From positions 281,001-345,000 of the forward strand of contig JAWQEG010001432.1 of NCBI GenBank assembly GCA_033782935.1: a stretch of DNA of 64,000 nucleotides. The letters run 5' to 3'. The stretch comes from Petrolisthes cinctipes. Its lineage: Eukaryota; Arthropoda; Malacostraca; Decapoda; Porcellanidae. The position numbers and the translations under genes were made by a program. Below, one piece after another: positions 12,348 to 25,920 of this stretch. The notes under the pieces were generated by a model. It had not been told where the DNA came from, searched no databases, and worked only from the letters and a program-made list of their open reading frames with translations. Numbering within the stretch: position 1 is the first letter of the stretch; every line of letters begins with the position of its first letter.

Positions 12348-15300
12348 AGCCTGAATTTGAGATATAAACGGGTACTAAAGATGCATGCACATATCGACTT
12401 TTGGGCACCTAAAAGATCGATTTTCAGTATGTTTTGGGCCTGTATTTTGAAAATACTCTAACACGGAGTAGGCATGTACAGTTCGCTTCTGGGACCCAAA
12501 AATATCGAATTTTCGGTTGTTTGGAGCCTGAATTTGAGATATCGACTTTGGGAACCTAAAATATCGATTTTTAGCATGTTTTAGGCCTATATTTAAAAAA
12601 TATTCTAGCACTAAGTAGGCATGTACAGCTCACTTCTGGGACCCCAAAATATAGAATTTTCGGGTGTTTTGAGCCTGAATTTGAGATAAAAACGGGTACA
12701 GAAGATGCATTCACATCTCTACTTTGGTCACCTAAAATATCGATTTTCAGCATGTTTTGGGCCTGTATTTTGAAAATACTCTAACACGGAGTAGGCAAGT
12801 ACAGATCGCTTCTGGGACCCCAAAATATCGAATTTTCGGGTGTTTGGAGCCTGAATTTGAGATATAAACGGGTATAGAAGATGCATCCACATATTGACTT
12901 TTGGGCACCTTAAAGATCGATTTTCAGTATGTTTTGGGCCTGTATATTGAAAAAAACTCTAATACGGAGTAGGCATGTACAGATCGCTTCTGGGACCCCA
13001 AAATATCGGGTTTTCGTGCGTTTTGGGCCTGAATTTGAGATATCGACTTTGGTCACCTAAATTATCGATTTTTAGCATGTTTTGGGCCTATATTTTGAAA
13101 ATATTCTAGAACTAAGTAGGCATGTTCAGATCACTTCTGGGACCAAAAAATATCGAATTTTCGGGTGTTTTGAGGTTGAATTTGGGATATAAACGGGTGC
13201 AGAAGATGCATACACATATTGACTTTGGTCACCTAAAATATCGATTTTCAGCATGTTTTGGGCCTGTATTTTGATAATACTCATCACGGAGTAGGCAAGT
13301 ACAGATCACTTCTGAGACCTTAAAATATCGAATTTTCGGGTGTTTGGAGCCTGAATTTGAGATATAAACGGGTACAGAAGATGCATCCACATATCGACTT
13401 TTGGGCACCAAAAAGATCGATTTTCAGTATGTTTTGGGCCTGTATATTGAAAATACTCTAACACGGAGTAGTCATGTACAGATCGATTCTGGGATCCCTA
13501 AATATCGAATTTTCGCGTGTTTTGGTCCTCAATTTGAGATATCGACTTTGGGCACCTAAAATATCGATTTTTAGCATGTTTTGGGCCTATATTTTGAAAA
13601 TATTCTAGCACTAAGTAGGCATGTACAGATCACTTCTTGGACCCCAAAATATCGAATTTTTGGGTGTTTTGAGCCTGAATTTGAGATATAAACGGGTACA
13701 GAAGATGCATGCACATATCGACTTTGGAAACTTAAAATATCGATTTTTTGCATGTTTTGAGCCTATATTTTGAAAACATTTTAGCACTGAGTAGGCATGT
13801 ACAGATCGCTTTTGGGACCAGAAAAAATCGAATTTTCGGGTGTTTTGAGGTTGAATTTGGGATATAAACGGGTGCAGAAGATGCATACACATATTGACTT
13901 TGGGCACCTAAAATATCGATTTTCAGCATGTTTTGGGCCTGTATTTTGAAAATACTCTAACACGGAGTAGGTATGTACAGATCGCTTCTGGGACCCCAAA
14001 ATACCGAATTTTCGGGTGTTTTGAGCCTGAATTTGAGATATAAACGGGTACAGAAGATGCATGTACATATCGACTTTTGGGCACCTAAATGATCGATTTT
14101 CAGTAAGTTTTGGGCCTGTAAATTGAAAATACTCTAACACGAAGTAGGCATGTACAGTTCGCTTTTGGGACCCCAAAATATCGAATTTTCGGGTGTTTTG
14201 GGCCTGAATTTGAGATATCGACTTTGGGCACCTAAAATATCGATTTTAGCATGTTTTGGGCCTATATTTTAAAAACATTCTAGCCCTGAGTAGGCATGTA
14301 CAGATCGCTTCTGGGACCCCAAAATACCGAATTTTCGGGTGTTTTGAGCCTGAATTTGAGATATAAACGGGTATAGAAGATGCATGCACATATCGACTTT
14401 TGGGCACCTAAAAGATCGATTTTCAGTATGTTTTGGGCCTGTATTTTGAAAATACTCTAACACGGAGTAGGCATGTACAGTTCACTTCTGAGACCCCAAA
14501 ATATCGAATTTTCGGGTTTTTTGGGCCTGAATTTGAGATATCGACTTTGGGAACCTAAAATATCGATTTTTAGCATGTTTTGGGCCTATATTTAAAAAAT
14601 ATTCTAGCACTAATTAGGCATGTACAGCTCACTTCTGGGACCCCAAAATATCGAATTTTGGGTGTTTTGAGCCTGAATTTGAGATATAAACGGGTACAGA
14701 AGATGCATGCACATCTCTACTTTGGTCACCTAAAATATCGATTTTCAGCATGTTTTGGGCCTGTATTTTGAAAATACTCTAACACGAAGTAGGCAAGTAC
14801 AGATCGCTTCTGGGACCCCAAAATATCGAATTTTCGGGTGTTTGGAGCCTGAATTTGAGATATAAACGGGTATAGAAGATGCATCCACATATCGACTTTT
14901 GGGCACCTTAAAGATCGATTTTCAGTATGTTTTGGGCCTGTATATTGAAAAAAACTCTAATACGGAGTAGGCATGTACAGTTTGCTTCTGGGACCCCAAA
15001 ATATCGGGTTTTCGTGCGTTTTGGGCCTGAATTTGAGATATCGACTTTGGGCACCTAAAATATCGATTTTTAGCATGTTTTGGGCCTATATTTTGAAAAT
15101 ATTCTAGCACTAAGTAGGCATGTACAGATCACTTCTTGGACCCCAAAATATCGAATTTTTGGGTGTTTTGAGCCTGAATTTGAGATATAAACGGGTACAG
15201 AAGATGCATGCACATATCGACTTTGGAAACTTAAAATATCGATTTTTTGCATGTTTTGAGCCTATATTTTGAAAACATTCTAGCACTGAGTAGGCATGTA

Positions 15301-15846
15301 CAGATCGCTTCTGGGACCAGAAAAAATCGAATTTTCGGGTGTTTTGGGGTTGAATTTGGGATATAAACGGGTGCAGAATATGCATACACATATTGACTTT
15401 GGGCACCTAAAATATCGATTTTCAGCATGTTTTGGGCCTGTATTTTGAAAATACTCTAACACGGAGTAGGTATGTACAGATCGCTTCTGGGACCCCAAAA
15501 TACCGAATTTTCGGGTGTTTTGAGCCTGAATTTGAGATATAAACGGGTACAGAAGATGCATGTACATATCGACTTTTGGGCACCTAAAAGATCGATTTTC
15601 AGTAATTTTTGGGCCTGTAATTTGAAAATACTCTAACACGGAGTAGGCATGTACAGTTCGCTTTTGGGACCCCCAAATATCGAATTTTCGGGTGTTTTGG
15701 GCCTGAATTTGAGATATCGACTTTGGGCACCTAAAATATCGATTTTTAGCATGTTTTGGGCCTATATTTTAAAAACATTCTAGCACTGAGTAGGCATGTA
15801 CAGATCGCTTCTGGGACCCCAAAATACCGAATTTTCGGGTGTTTTG
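12348..15846. repeat. 3,499-bp higher-order unit
   Basis: Its first part (12360-13385) recurs at 15859-16884, offset 3,499. Its later part (about 13340-15200) is a third copy of 10517-12377, offset 2,823. Within it, 13571-14140 recurs at 15070-15640, offset 1,499. The segment is therefore a mosaic of blocks already seen to the left, joined in a new order. A few single-base differences from the older copies are present, for example ttcgcgtgttttggtcctc near 13513. Confidence 0.85.
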
Positions 15847-16639
15847 AGCCTGAATTTGAGATATAAACGGGTACTAAAGATGCATGCACATATCGACTTT
15901 TGGGCGCCTAAAAGATCGATTTTCAGTATGTTTTGGGCCTGTATTTTGAAAATACTCTAACACGGAGTAGGCATGTACAGTTCGCTTCTGGGACCCAAAA
16001 ATATCGAATTTTCGGTTGTTTGGAGCCTGAATTTGAGATATCGACTTTGGGAACCTAAAATATCGATTTTTAGCATGTTTTAGGCCTATATTTAAAAAAT
16101 ATTCTAGCACTAAGTAGGCATGTACAGCTCACTTCTGGGACCCCAAAATATAGAATTTTCGGGTGTTTTGAGCCTGAATTTGAGATAAAAACGGGTACAG
16201 AAGATGCATTCACATCTCTACTTTGGTCACCTAAAATATCGATTTTCAGCATGTTTTGGGCCTGTATTTTGAAAATACTCTAACACGGAGTAGGCAAGTA
16301 CAGATCGCTTCTGGGACCCCAAAATATCGAATTTTCGGGTGTTTGGAGCCTGAATTTGAGATATAAACGGGTATAGAAGATGCATCCACATATTGACTTT
16401 TGGGCACCTTAAAGATCGATTTTCAGTATGTTTTGGGCCTGTATATTGAAAAAAACTCTAATACGGAGTAGGCATGTACAGATCGCTTCTGGGACCCCAA
16501 AATATCGGGTTTTCGTGCGTTTTGGGCCTGAATTTGAGATATCGACTTTGGGCACCTAAATTATCGATTTTTAGCATGTTTTGGGCCTATATTTTGAAAA
16601 TATTCTAGAACTAAGTAGGCATGTTCAGATCACTTCTGG
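15847..16639. repeat. Partial second copy of the 3,499-bp unit
   Basis: This repeats 12348-13140 nearly base for base, including the unusual gggtactaaag (15871), the ttcggttgtttgg variant near 16013 and the gagataaaaacggg variant near 16181. One difference seen is gcgcc for gcacc at 15905. Similarity continues to about 16884, overlapping the start of the next duplication. Confidence 0.85.
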
Positions 16640-18137
16640 GACCAAAAAATATCGAATTTTCGGGTGTTTTGAGGTTGAATTTGGGATATAAACGGGTGCA
16701 GAAGATGCATACACATATTGACTTTGGTCACCTAAAATATCGATTTTCAGCATGTTTTGGGCCTGTATTTTGATAATACTCATCACGGAGTAGGCAAGTA
16801 CAGATCACTTCTGAGACCTTAAAATATCGAATTTTCGGGTGTTTGGAGCCTGAATTTGAGATATAAACGGGTACAGAAGATGCATTCACATATCGACTTT
16901 TGGGCACCTAAAATATCGATTATCTGCATGTTTTGGGCCTGTATTTTATAAAAACTCTAACACGGAGTAGGTATGTACAGATCGCTTCTAAGACCCCAAA
17001 ATATCGAATTTTCGGGTGTTTAAGGACTGAATTTGAGATATCGACTTTGGGCACCTAAAATATCGATTTTTAGCATGTTTTGGGCCTATATTTTGAAAAC
17101 ATTCTAGCACTGAGTAGGCATGTACAGATCGCTTCTGGGACCCCGAAATATCGAATTTTCGGGTGTTTTGAGCCTGAATTTGAGATATAAACGGGTACAG
17201 AAAATGCATGCACATATTGACTTTGGGCACCTAAAATATCGATTTTCAGCATGTTTTGGGCATTTATTTTGAAAATACTCTAACACGGAGTAGGCATGTA
17301 CAGATCGCTTCTGGGACCCAAAAATATAGAATTTTCGGGTGTTTTGAGCCTGAATTTGAGATATAAACAGGTACTGAAGATGCATGCACATATCGACTTT
17401 TGGGCACTTAAAATATCGATTTTGAGCATGTTTTGGGTCTGTATCTGAAAACATTCTAACAAGGTGTAGGAATGTACAGATCGCTTCTAAGACCCAAAAA
17501 TACCGAATTTTCGGGTGTTTCGGGCCTGAATTTGATATATCGACTTTGGGCACCTAAAATATCGATTTTCAGAATGTTTTGGGCCTGTATTTTGAAAATA
17601 CTCTAACACGGAGTATGCAAGTACAGATCGCTACTGGGACCCCAAAATATCGAATTTTCGGGTGTTTGGAGCCTGAATTTGAGATATAAACGGGTGCAGA
17701 AGATGCATCCACATATCGACTTTTGGGCACCAAAAAGATCGATTTTCAGTATGTTTTGGGCCTATATATTGAAAATACTCTAACACGGAGTAGTCATGTA
17801 CAGATCGATTCTGGGACCCCTAAATATCGAATTTTCGTGTGTTTTGGGCCTCAATTTGAGATATCGACTTTGGGCACCTAAAATATCGATTTTTAACATT
17901 TTTTGGGCCTATATTTTGAAAATATTCTAGCACTAAGTAGGCATGTGCAGATCACTTCTTGGACCCCAAAATATCGAATTTTTGGGTGTTTTGAGCCTGA
18001 ATTTGAGATATAAACGGGTGCAGAAGATGCATGCACATATCGACTTTGGAAACTTAAAATATCGATTTTTTGCATGTTTTGAGCCTATATTTTGAAAACA
18101 TTCTAGCACTGAGTAGGCATGTACAGATCGCTTCTGG
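16640..18137. repeat. 1,498-bp tandem duplication, copy 1
   Basis: About nine units. It matches 18138-19722 at an offset of 1,497-1,498 bp. It introduces half 2 subtypes not seen upstream of about 2.9 kb: the attatctgtatg/attatctgcatg middle and the ttttataaaaactct end. It also holds the ttcgggtgtttcgggcctg variant (17509-17525). Confidence 0.85.
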
Positions 18138-19722
18138 GACCAGAAAAAATCGAATTTTCGGGTGTTTTGAGGTTGAATTTGGGATATAAACGGGTGCAGA
18201 AGATGCATACACATATTGACTTTGGTCACCTAAAATATCGATTTTCAGCATGTTTTGGGCCTGTATTTTGATAATACTCAACACGGAGTAGGCAAGTACA
18301 GATCACTTCTGAGACCTTAAAATATCGAATTTTCGGGTGTTTGGAGCCTGAATTTGAGATATAAACGGGTACAGAAAATGCATTCACATATCGACTTTTG
18401 GGCACCTAAAATATCGATTATCTGTATGTTTTGGGCCTGTATTTTATAAAAACTCTAACACGGAGTAGGTATGTACAGATCGCTTCTAAGACCCCAAAAT
18501 ATCGAATTTTCGGGTGTTTAAGGACTGAATTTGAGATATCGACTTTGGGCACCTAAAATATCGATTTTTAGCATGTTTTGGGCCTATATTTTGAAAACAT
18601 TCTAGCACTGAGTAGGCATGTACAGATCGCTTCTGGGACCCCGAAATATCGAATTTTCGGGTGTTTTGAGCCTGAATTTGAGATATAAACGGGAACAGAA
18701 AATGCATGAACATATTTACTTTGGGCACCTAAAATATCGATTTTCAGCATGTTTTGGGCCTGTATTTGGAAATACTCTAACACGGAGTAGGCATGTACAG
18801 ATCGCTTCTGGGACCCAAAAATATAGAATTTTCGGATGTTTTGAGCCTGAATTTGAGATATAAACAGGTACTGAAGATGCATGCACATATCGACTTTTGG
18901 GCACTTAAAATATCGATTTTGAGCATGTTTTGGGTCTGTATCTGAAAACATTCTAACAAGGTGTAGGAATGTACAGATCGCTTCTAAGACCCAAAAATAC
19001 CGAATTTTCGGGTGTTTCGGGCCTGAATTTGATATATCGACTTTGGGCACCTAAAATATCGATTTTCAGAATGTTTTGGGCCTGTATTTTGAAAATACTC
19101 TAACACGGAGTATGCAAGTACAGATCGCTTCTGGGACCCCAAAATATCGAATTTTCGGGTGTTTGGAGCCTGAATTTGAGATATAAACGGGTACTGAAGA
19201 TGCATCCACATATCGACTTTTGGGCACCAAAAAGATCGATTTTCAGTATGTTTTGGGCCTGTATATTGAAAATACTCTAACACGGAGGAGTCATGTACAG
19301 ATCGAATCTGGGACCCCTAAATATCGAATTTTCGTGTGTTTTGGGCCTCAATTTGAGATATCGACTTTGGGCACCTAAAATATCGATTTTTAGCATGTTT
19401 TGGGCCTATATTTTGAAAATATTCTAGCACTAAGTAGGCATGTACAGATCACTTCTCGGACCCCAAAATATCGAATTTTTGGGTGTTTTGAGCCTGAATT
19501 TGAGATATAAACGGGTGCAGAAGATGCATGCACATATCGACTTTGGAAACTTAAAATATCGATTTTTTGCATGTTTTGAGCCTATATTTTGAAAACATTC
19601 TAGCACTGAGTAGGCATGTACAGATCGCTTCTGGGACCAGAAAAAATCGAATTTTCGGGTGTTTTGAGGTTGAATTTGGGATATAAACGGGTGCAGAAGA
19701 TGCATACACATATTGACTTTGG
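18138..19722. repeat. 1,498-bp tandem duplication, copy 2
   Basis: This copy has scattered substitutions and small indels relative to copy 1, such as gggaacagaaaatgcatgaac near 18691 and a one-base loss near 18768. It is therefore older than the 3,324-bp duplication. It ends near 19722, where tttggtcacc gives way to tttgggcacc and the following unit type changes. Confidence 0.85.
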
Positions 19723-22199
19723 GCACCTAAAATATCGATTTTCAGCATGTTTTGGGCCTGTATTTTGAAAATACTCTAACACGGAGTAGGTATGTACAGA
19801 TCGTTTCTGGGACCCCAAAATACCGAATTTTCGGGTGTTTTGAGCCTGAATTTGAGATTTAAACGGGTACAGAAGATGCATGTACATATCGACTTTTGGG
19901 CACCTAAAATATCGATTTCAGTAAGTTTTGGGCCTGTAATTTTAAAATTCTCTAACACGAAGTAGGCATGTACAGTTCGGTTCTGGGACCCCAAAATATC
20001 GAATTTTCGGGTGTTTTGGGCCTGAATTTGAGATATCGACTTTGGGCACCTAAAACATCGATTTTTAGCATGTTTTGGGCCTATATTTTAAAAACATTTT
20101 AGCACTGAGTAGGCATGTACATATCGCTTCTGGGACCCCAAAATACCGAATTTTCGGATGTTTTGAGCCTGAATTTGAGATATAAACGGGTACAGAAGAT
20201 GCATGCACATATCGACTTTTGGGCACCTAAAAGATCGATTTTCAGTATGTTTTGGGCCTGTATATTGAAAAAAACTCTAATACGGAGTAGGCATGTACAG
20301 ATCGCTTCTGGGACCCCAAAATATCGGGTTTTCGTGCGTTTTGGGCCTGAATTTGAGATATCGACTTTGGGCACCTAAATTATCGATTTTTAGCATGTTT
20401 TGGGCCTATATTTTGAAAATATTCTAGAACTAAGTAGGCATGTACAGATCACTTCTGGGACCAAAAAATATCGAATTTTCGGGTGTTTTGAGGTTGAATT
20501 TGGGATATAAACGGGTGCAGGAGATGCATACACATATTTACTTTGGTCACCTAAAATATCGATTTTCAGCATGTTTTGGGCCTGTATTTTGATAATACTC
20601 AAACACGGAGTAGGCAAGTACAGATCACTTCTGGGACCTTAAAATATCGAATTTTCGGGTGTTTGGAGCCTGAATTTGAGATATAAACGGTTACAGAAGA
20701 TGCATTCACATATCGACTTTTGGGCACCTAAAATATCGATTATCTGTATGTTTTGGGCCTGTATTTTATAAAAGCTCTAACACGGAGTAGGTATGTACAG
20801 ATCGCTTCAGGGACCAAATTTGAGATATAAACGGGTACAGAAGATGCATTCACATATCGACTTTTGGGCACCTAAAATATCGATTATCTGTATGTTTTGG
20901 GCCTGTAATTTATAAAAACTCTAACACGGAGTAGGTATGTACAGATCGCTTCTAAGACCCCAAAATATCGAACTTTCGGGTGTTTAAGGACTGAATTTGA
21001 GATATCGACTTTGGGCACCTAAAATATCGATTTTTAGCATGTTTTGGGCCTATATTTTGAGAACATTCTAGCACTGAGTAGGCATGTACAGATCGCTTCT
21101 GGGACCCCGAAATATCGAATTTTCGGGTGTTTTGAGCCTGAATTTGAGATATAAACGGGTACAGAAAATGCATGCACATATTGACTTTGGGCACCTAAAA
21201 TATCGATTTTCAGCATGTTTTGGGCCTGTATTTTGAAAATACTCTAACACGGAGTAGGCATGTACAGATCGCTTCTGGGACCCAAAAATATAGAATTTTC
21301 GGGTGTTTTGAGCCTGAATTTGAGATATAAACAGGTACTGAAGATGCATGCACATATCGACTTTTGGGCACTTAAAATATCGATTTTGAGCATGTTTTGG
21401 GTCTGTATCTTGAAAACATTCTAACTAGGAGTAGGAATGTACAGATCGCTTCTAAGACCCAAAAATACCGAATTTTCGGGTGATTTGAGCATGAATTTGA
21501 TATATAAACAGGTACAGAAGATGCATGCACATATCGACTTTGGACACTTAAAATATCGATTTTTAGCATGTTTTGAGCCTATATTTTGAAAACATTCTAG
21601 CACTGATTAGGCATGTGCAGATCACTTCTGGGACCCAAAAATATCGAATTTTCGGGTGTTTTGAGGTTGAATTTGAGATATAAACGAGTGCAGAAGATGC
21701 ATACACATATTAACTTTGGGCACCTAAAATATCGATTTTCAGCATGTTTTGGGCCTGTATCTGAGTAGGTATGTACAGATCGCTTCTGGGACCCCAAAAT
21801 ATCGAATTTTCGGGTGTTTGGAGCCTGAATTTGAGATATAAACGGGTACAGAAGATGCATGCACATATCGACTTTTGGGCACCTAAAAGATCGATTTTCA
21901 GTATGTTATGGGCCTGTATTTTGAAAATACTCTAACACGGAGTTGGCATGTACAGTTCGCTTGTGGGACCCCAAAATATCGAATTTTCAGTTGTTTTGGG
22001 CCTGAATTTGAGATATCGACTTTAGGCACCTAAAATATCGATTTTTAGCATGTTTTGAGCCTATATTTTGAAAACATTCTAGCACTGAGTAGGCATGTAC
22101 AGATCACTTCTGGGACCCCAAAATATCGAATTTTCGGGTGTTTTGATCCTGAATTTGAGATATAAACGGGTACAGAAGATGCATGCACATATCGACTTT
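19723..22199. repeat. Satellite segment; transition to type C-containing satellite
   Basis: The segment contains a copy of the 16988-17460 block at 20952-21424 (offset about 3,964). It also has a shortened 144-bp unit at 20790-20933 in which 33 bp of half 1 are missing (gggaccaaatttgag junction at 20811). From about 21.48 kb the satellite changes character: gttttgatcctgaa and gttttgaggttgaatttgagat variants and type C units become common. No gene. Confidence 0.82.
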
Positions 22200-24380
22200 G
22201 GTCACCTAAAAGATCGATTTTCAGTATGTTGTGGGCCTGTATATTGAAAATACTCTAACACGGAGTAGGCATGTACAGATCTCTTCTGGGACCCTAAAAT
22301 ATCGAATTTTCGGGTGTTTTGGGCCTGAATTTGAGATATCGACTTTGGGCACCTAAAATATAGATTTTTAGCATGTTTTGGGCCTATATTTTGAAAATAT
22401 TCTAGCACTAAGTAGGCATGTGCAGATTGCTTCTGGGACCCCAAAATATCAAATTTTCGGGTGTTTTGATCCTGAATTTGAGAAATAAACTTGTACAGAA
22501 GATGCATGCACATATCGACTTTTGGGCACCTAAAATATCGATTTTGAGCATGTTTTGGGTCTGACTCTTGAAAACATTCTAACTAGGAGTAGGCATGTAC
22601 AGATCGCTTCTAGGACCCAAAAATACCGAATTTTCGGGTGTTTTGAGGCTGAATTTGAGATATAAACGGGTACAGAAGATGCATGCACATATCGACTTTG
22701 GACACTTAAAATAACGATTTTTAGCATGTTTTGAGCCTATATTTTGAAAACATTCTAGCACTGAGTATTCATGTACAGATCGCTTCTAGAACCCAAAAAT
22801 ATCGAATTTTCGGGTGTTTTGAGGTTGAATTTGGGATATAAACGGGTGCAGAAGATGCATACACATATTGACTTTGTGCACCTAAAATATCGATTTTCAG
22901 TATGTTTTGGGCCTGTATCTGAATAGGCATGTACAGATCGCTTCTGGGACCCCAAAATATCGAATTTTCGGGTGTTTGGAGGCTGAATTTGAGATATAAA
23001 CGGGTACAGAAGATGCATGCACATATCGACTTTTGGACACCTAAAAGATTGATTGTCAGTATGTTATGGGCCTGTATTTTGAAAATACTCTAACACGGAA
23101 TAGGCATGTACAGATCGCTTCTGGGACTCCAAAATATCGAATTTTCAGGTGTTTTTGGCTTGAATTTGAGATATCGACTTTGGGCACCTAAAATATCGAT
23201 TTTTAGCATGTTTTGGGACTATATTTTTAAAATATTCTAGCACTAAGTAGGCATGTACAGATCACTTCTGGGGCCACAAAATATCGAATTTTCGGGTGTT
23301 TTGATCCTGAATTTGAGATATAAACGGATACAGAAGATGCATGCACATATCGACTTTGGACACTTAAAATATCGATTTTTATCATGTTTTGAGCCTATAT
23401 TTTGAAAACCTTCTAGCACTGAGTAGGCATGTACAGTTCGCTTCTGGGGCCCAAAAAATATAGAATTTTCGGGTGTTTTGAGTTTGAATTTGGAATATAA
23501 ACGGGTGCAGAAGATGCAAACACATATTGACTTTGGTCACCTAAAATATCGATTTTCAGCATGTTTTGGGCCTGTATTTTGAAAATACTCTAACACGGAG
23601 TAGGCAAGTACAGATCGCTTCTGGGACCCCAAAATATCGAATTTTTGGGTGTTTGGAGCCTGAATTTGAGATATAAACGGGTACAGAAGATACATCAACA
23701 TATCGACTTTTGGGCACCTAAAAGATCGATTTTCAGTATGTTTTGGGCCTGTATATTGAAAATACTCTTACACGGAGTAGGCATGTACAAATCGCTTCTG
23801 GTACTACAAAATATCGAATTTCTGGGTGTTTTGGGCCTGAATTTGAGATATCGACTTTGGGCACCTAAAATATCGATTTTTAGCATGTTTTGGGAATATA
23901 TTTTGAAAATATTCTAGCACTGAGTAGGCATGTACAGATCGCTTCAGGGACCACAAAATATCAAATTTTCGGGTGTTTTGATCCTGAATTTGAGATATAA
24001 ACGGGTACAGAAGATGCATGCACATATCGACTTTTCGGCACCTAAAATATCGATTTTGAGTATGTTTTGGGTCTGTATCTTGAAAACATTCTAACTAAGA
24101 GTAGGCATGTACAGATCGCTTATAGGACCCAAAAATACCGAATGTTCGGGTTTTTTGAGGTTGAATTTGGGATATAAACGGGTGCAGAAGTTGCATACAC
24201 ATATTAACTTTGGGCACCTAAAATATCGATTTTCAGCATGTTTTGGGCCTGTATCTGAGTAGGCATGTACAGATCGTTTCATGGACCCCAAAATATCAAA
24301 TTTTCGGGAGTTTGGAGCCTGAATTTGAGATATAAACGGGTACAGAAGATGCATGCACATATCGACTTTTGGGCACCTAA
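22200..24380. repeat. 2.18-kb block repeated 6,343 bp downstream, copy 1
   Basis: It matches 28543-30723 at a constant offset of 6,343 bp with light divergence. Shared oddities include ctgactcttgaaaac (22560/28903), gtattcatgtac (22767/29110) and the ttcggcacc variant (24034/30377). The flanks on both sides differ, so this is a displaced block and not a local tandem copy. Confidence 0.8.
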
Positions 24381-24919
24381 AAGATCGATTTTCAGTATGA
24401 TATGGGCCTGTATTTTGAAAATACTCTAACACGGAGTAGGCATGTACAGTTCGCTTCTGGGACCCTAAAATATCGAATTTTCGGGAGTTAGGAGCCTGAA
24501 TTTGAGATATAAACGGGTACAGAAGATACATCCACATATCGACTTTTGGGCACCTAAAAGATCGATTTTCAGTATGTTTTGGGCCTGTATATTGAAAATA
24601 CTCTAACACGGTGTACGCATGTACAGATCGCTTCTGGGACCCTAAAATATCGAATTTTCGGTTGTTTTGGGCCTGAATTTGAGATATCGACTTTGGGCAC
24701 CTAAAATATCGATTTTTAGCATGTTTTGGGCCTATATTTTAAAAATATTCTAGCACTAAGTAGGTATGTACAGCTCACTTCTGGGACCCCAAAATATCGA
24801 AATTTTATGTGTTTTGAGCCTAAATTTGAGATATAAACGGGTACAGAAGATGCATGCACATCTCTACTTTGGTCACCTAAAATATCGATTTTCAGCATGT
24901 TTTGGGCCTGTATTTTGAA
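24381..24919. repeat. Short satellite segment between duplicated blocks
   Basis: Three units. It carries the tcgggagttaggagcctg variant (near 24482) and the aaattttatgtgttttgagcc variant (near 24801). Both recur near 31190/31498 and 43465/43782, linking this stretch to the 12.3-kb-spaced blocks. No gene. Confidence 0.75.
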
Positions 24920-25920
24920 AATACTCTAACACGGAGTAGGCAAGTACAGATCGCTTCTGGGACCCCAATATATCGAATTTTCGGGTGTTTGGAGCCTGAA
25001 TTTGAGATATAAACGGGTACAGAAGATGCATCCACACATCGACTTTTGGGCACCTTAAGGATCGATATTCAGTATGTTTTGGGCCTGTATATTGAAAAAA
25101 ACTCTAATACGGAGTAGGCATGTACAGATCGCTTCTGGGACCCCAAAATATCGGGTTTTCGTGCGTTTTGGGCCTGAATTTGAGATATCGACTTTGGGCA
25201 CCTAAATTATCGATTTTTAGCATGTTTTAAGCCTATATTTTGAAAACATTCTAGCACTGAGTAGGCATGTACAGATCACTTCTGGGGCCCCAAAATATCG
25301 AATTTTCGGGTGTTTTGATCCTGAATTTGAGATATAAACGGGTACAGAAGATGCATGCACATATCGACTTTGGACATTTAAAATATCGATTTTCAGCATG
25401 TTTTGGGCCTGTATTTTGATAATACTCAAACACGGAGTAGGCAAGTACAGATCACTTCTGGGACCCCAAAATATCGAATTTTCGGGTGTTTGGAGCCTGA
25501 ATTTGAGATATAAACGGGTACAGAAGATGCATTCACATATCGACTTTTGGGCACCTAAAATATCGATTATCTGTATGTTTTGGGCCTGTAATTTATAAAA
25601 ACTCTAACACGGAGTAGGTATGTACAGATCGCTTCTAAGACCCCAAAATATCAAATTTTCGGGTGTTTAAGGACTGAATTTGAGATATCGACTTTGGGCA
25701 CCTGAAATATCGATTTTTAGCATGTTTTGGGCCTATATTTTGAAAACATTCTAGCACTGAGTAGGCATGTACAGATCGCTTCTGGGACCCCGATATATCG
25801 AATTTTCGGGTGTTTTGAGCCTGAATTTGAGATATAAACGGGTACAGAAAATGCATTCACATATTGACTTTGGGCACCTAAAATATCGATTTTCAGCATG
25901 TTTTGGCCCTGTATTTTGAA
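24920..25920. repeat. 1,001-bp tandem duplication, copy 1
   Basis: Six units in a two-times-A-A-B arrangement. It is nearly identical to 25921-26921 at an offset of 1,001. Shared rare variants include accccaatatatcg (24963/25964), caccttaaggatcgatatt (25053/26054) and ttggacatttaaaa (25371/26372). Confidence 0.88.
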
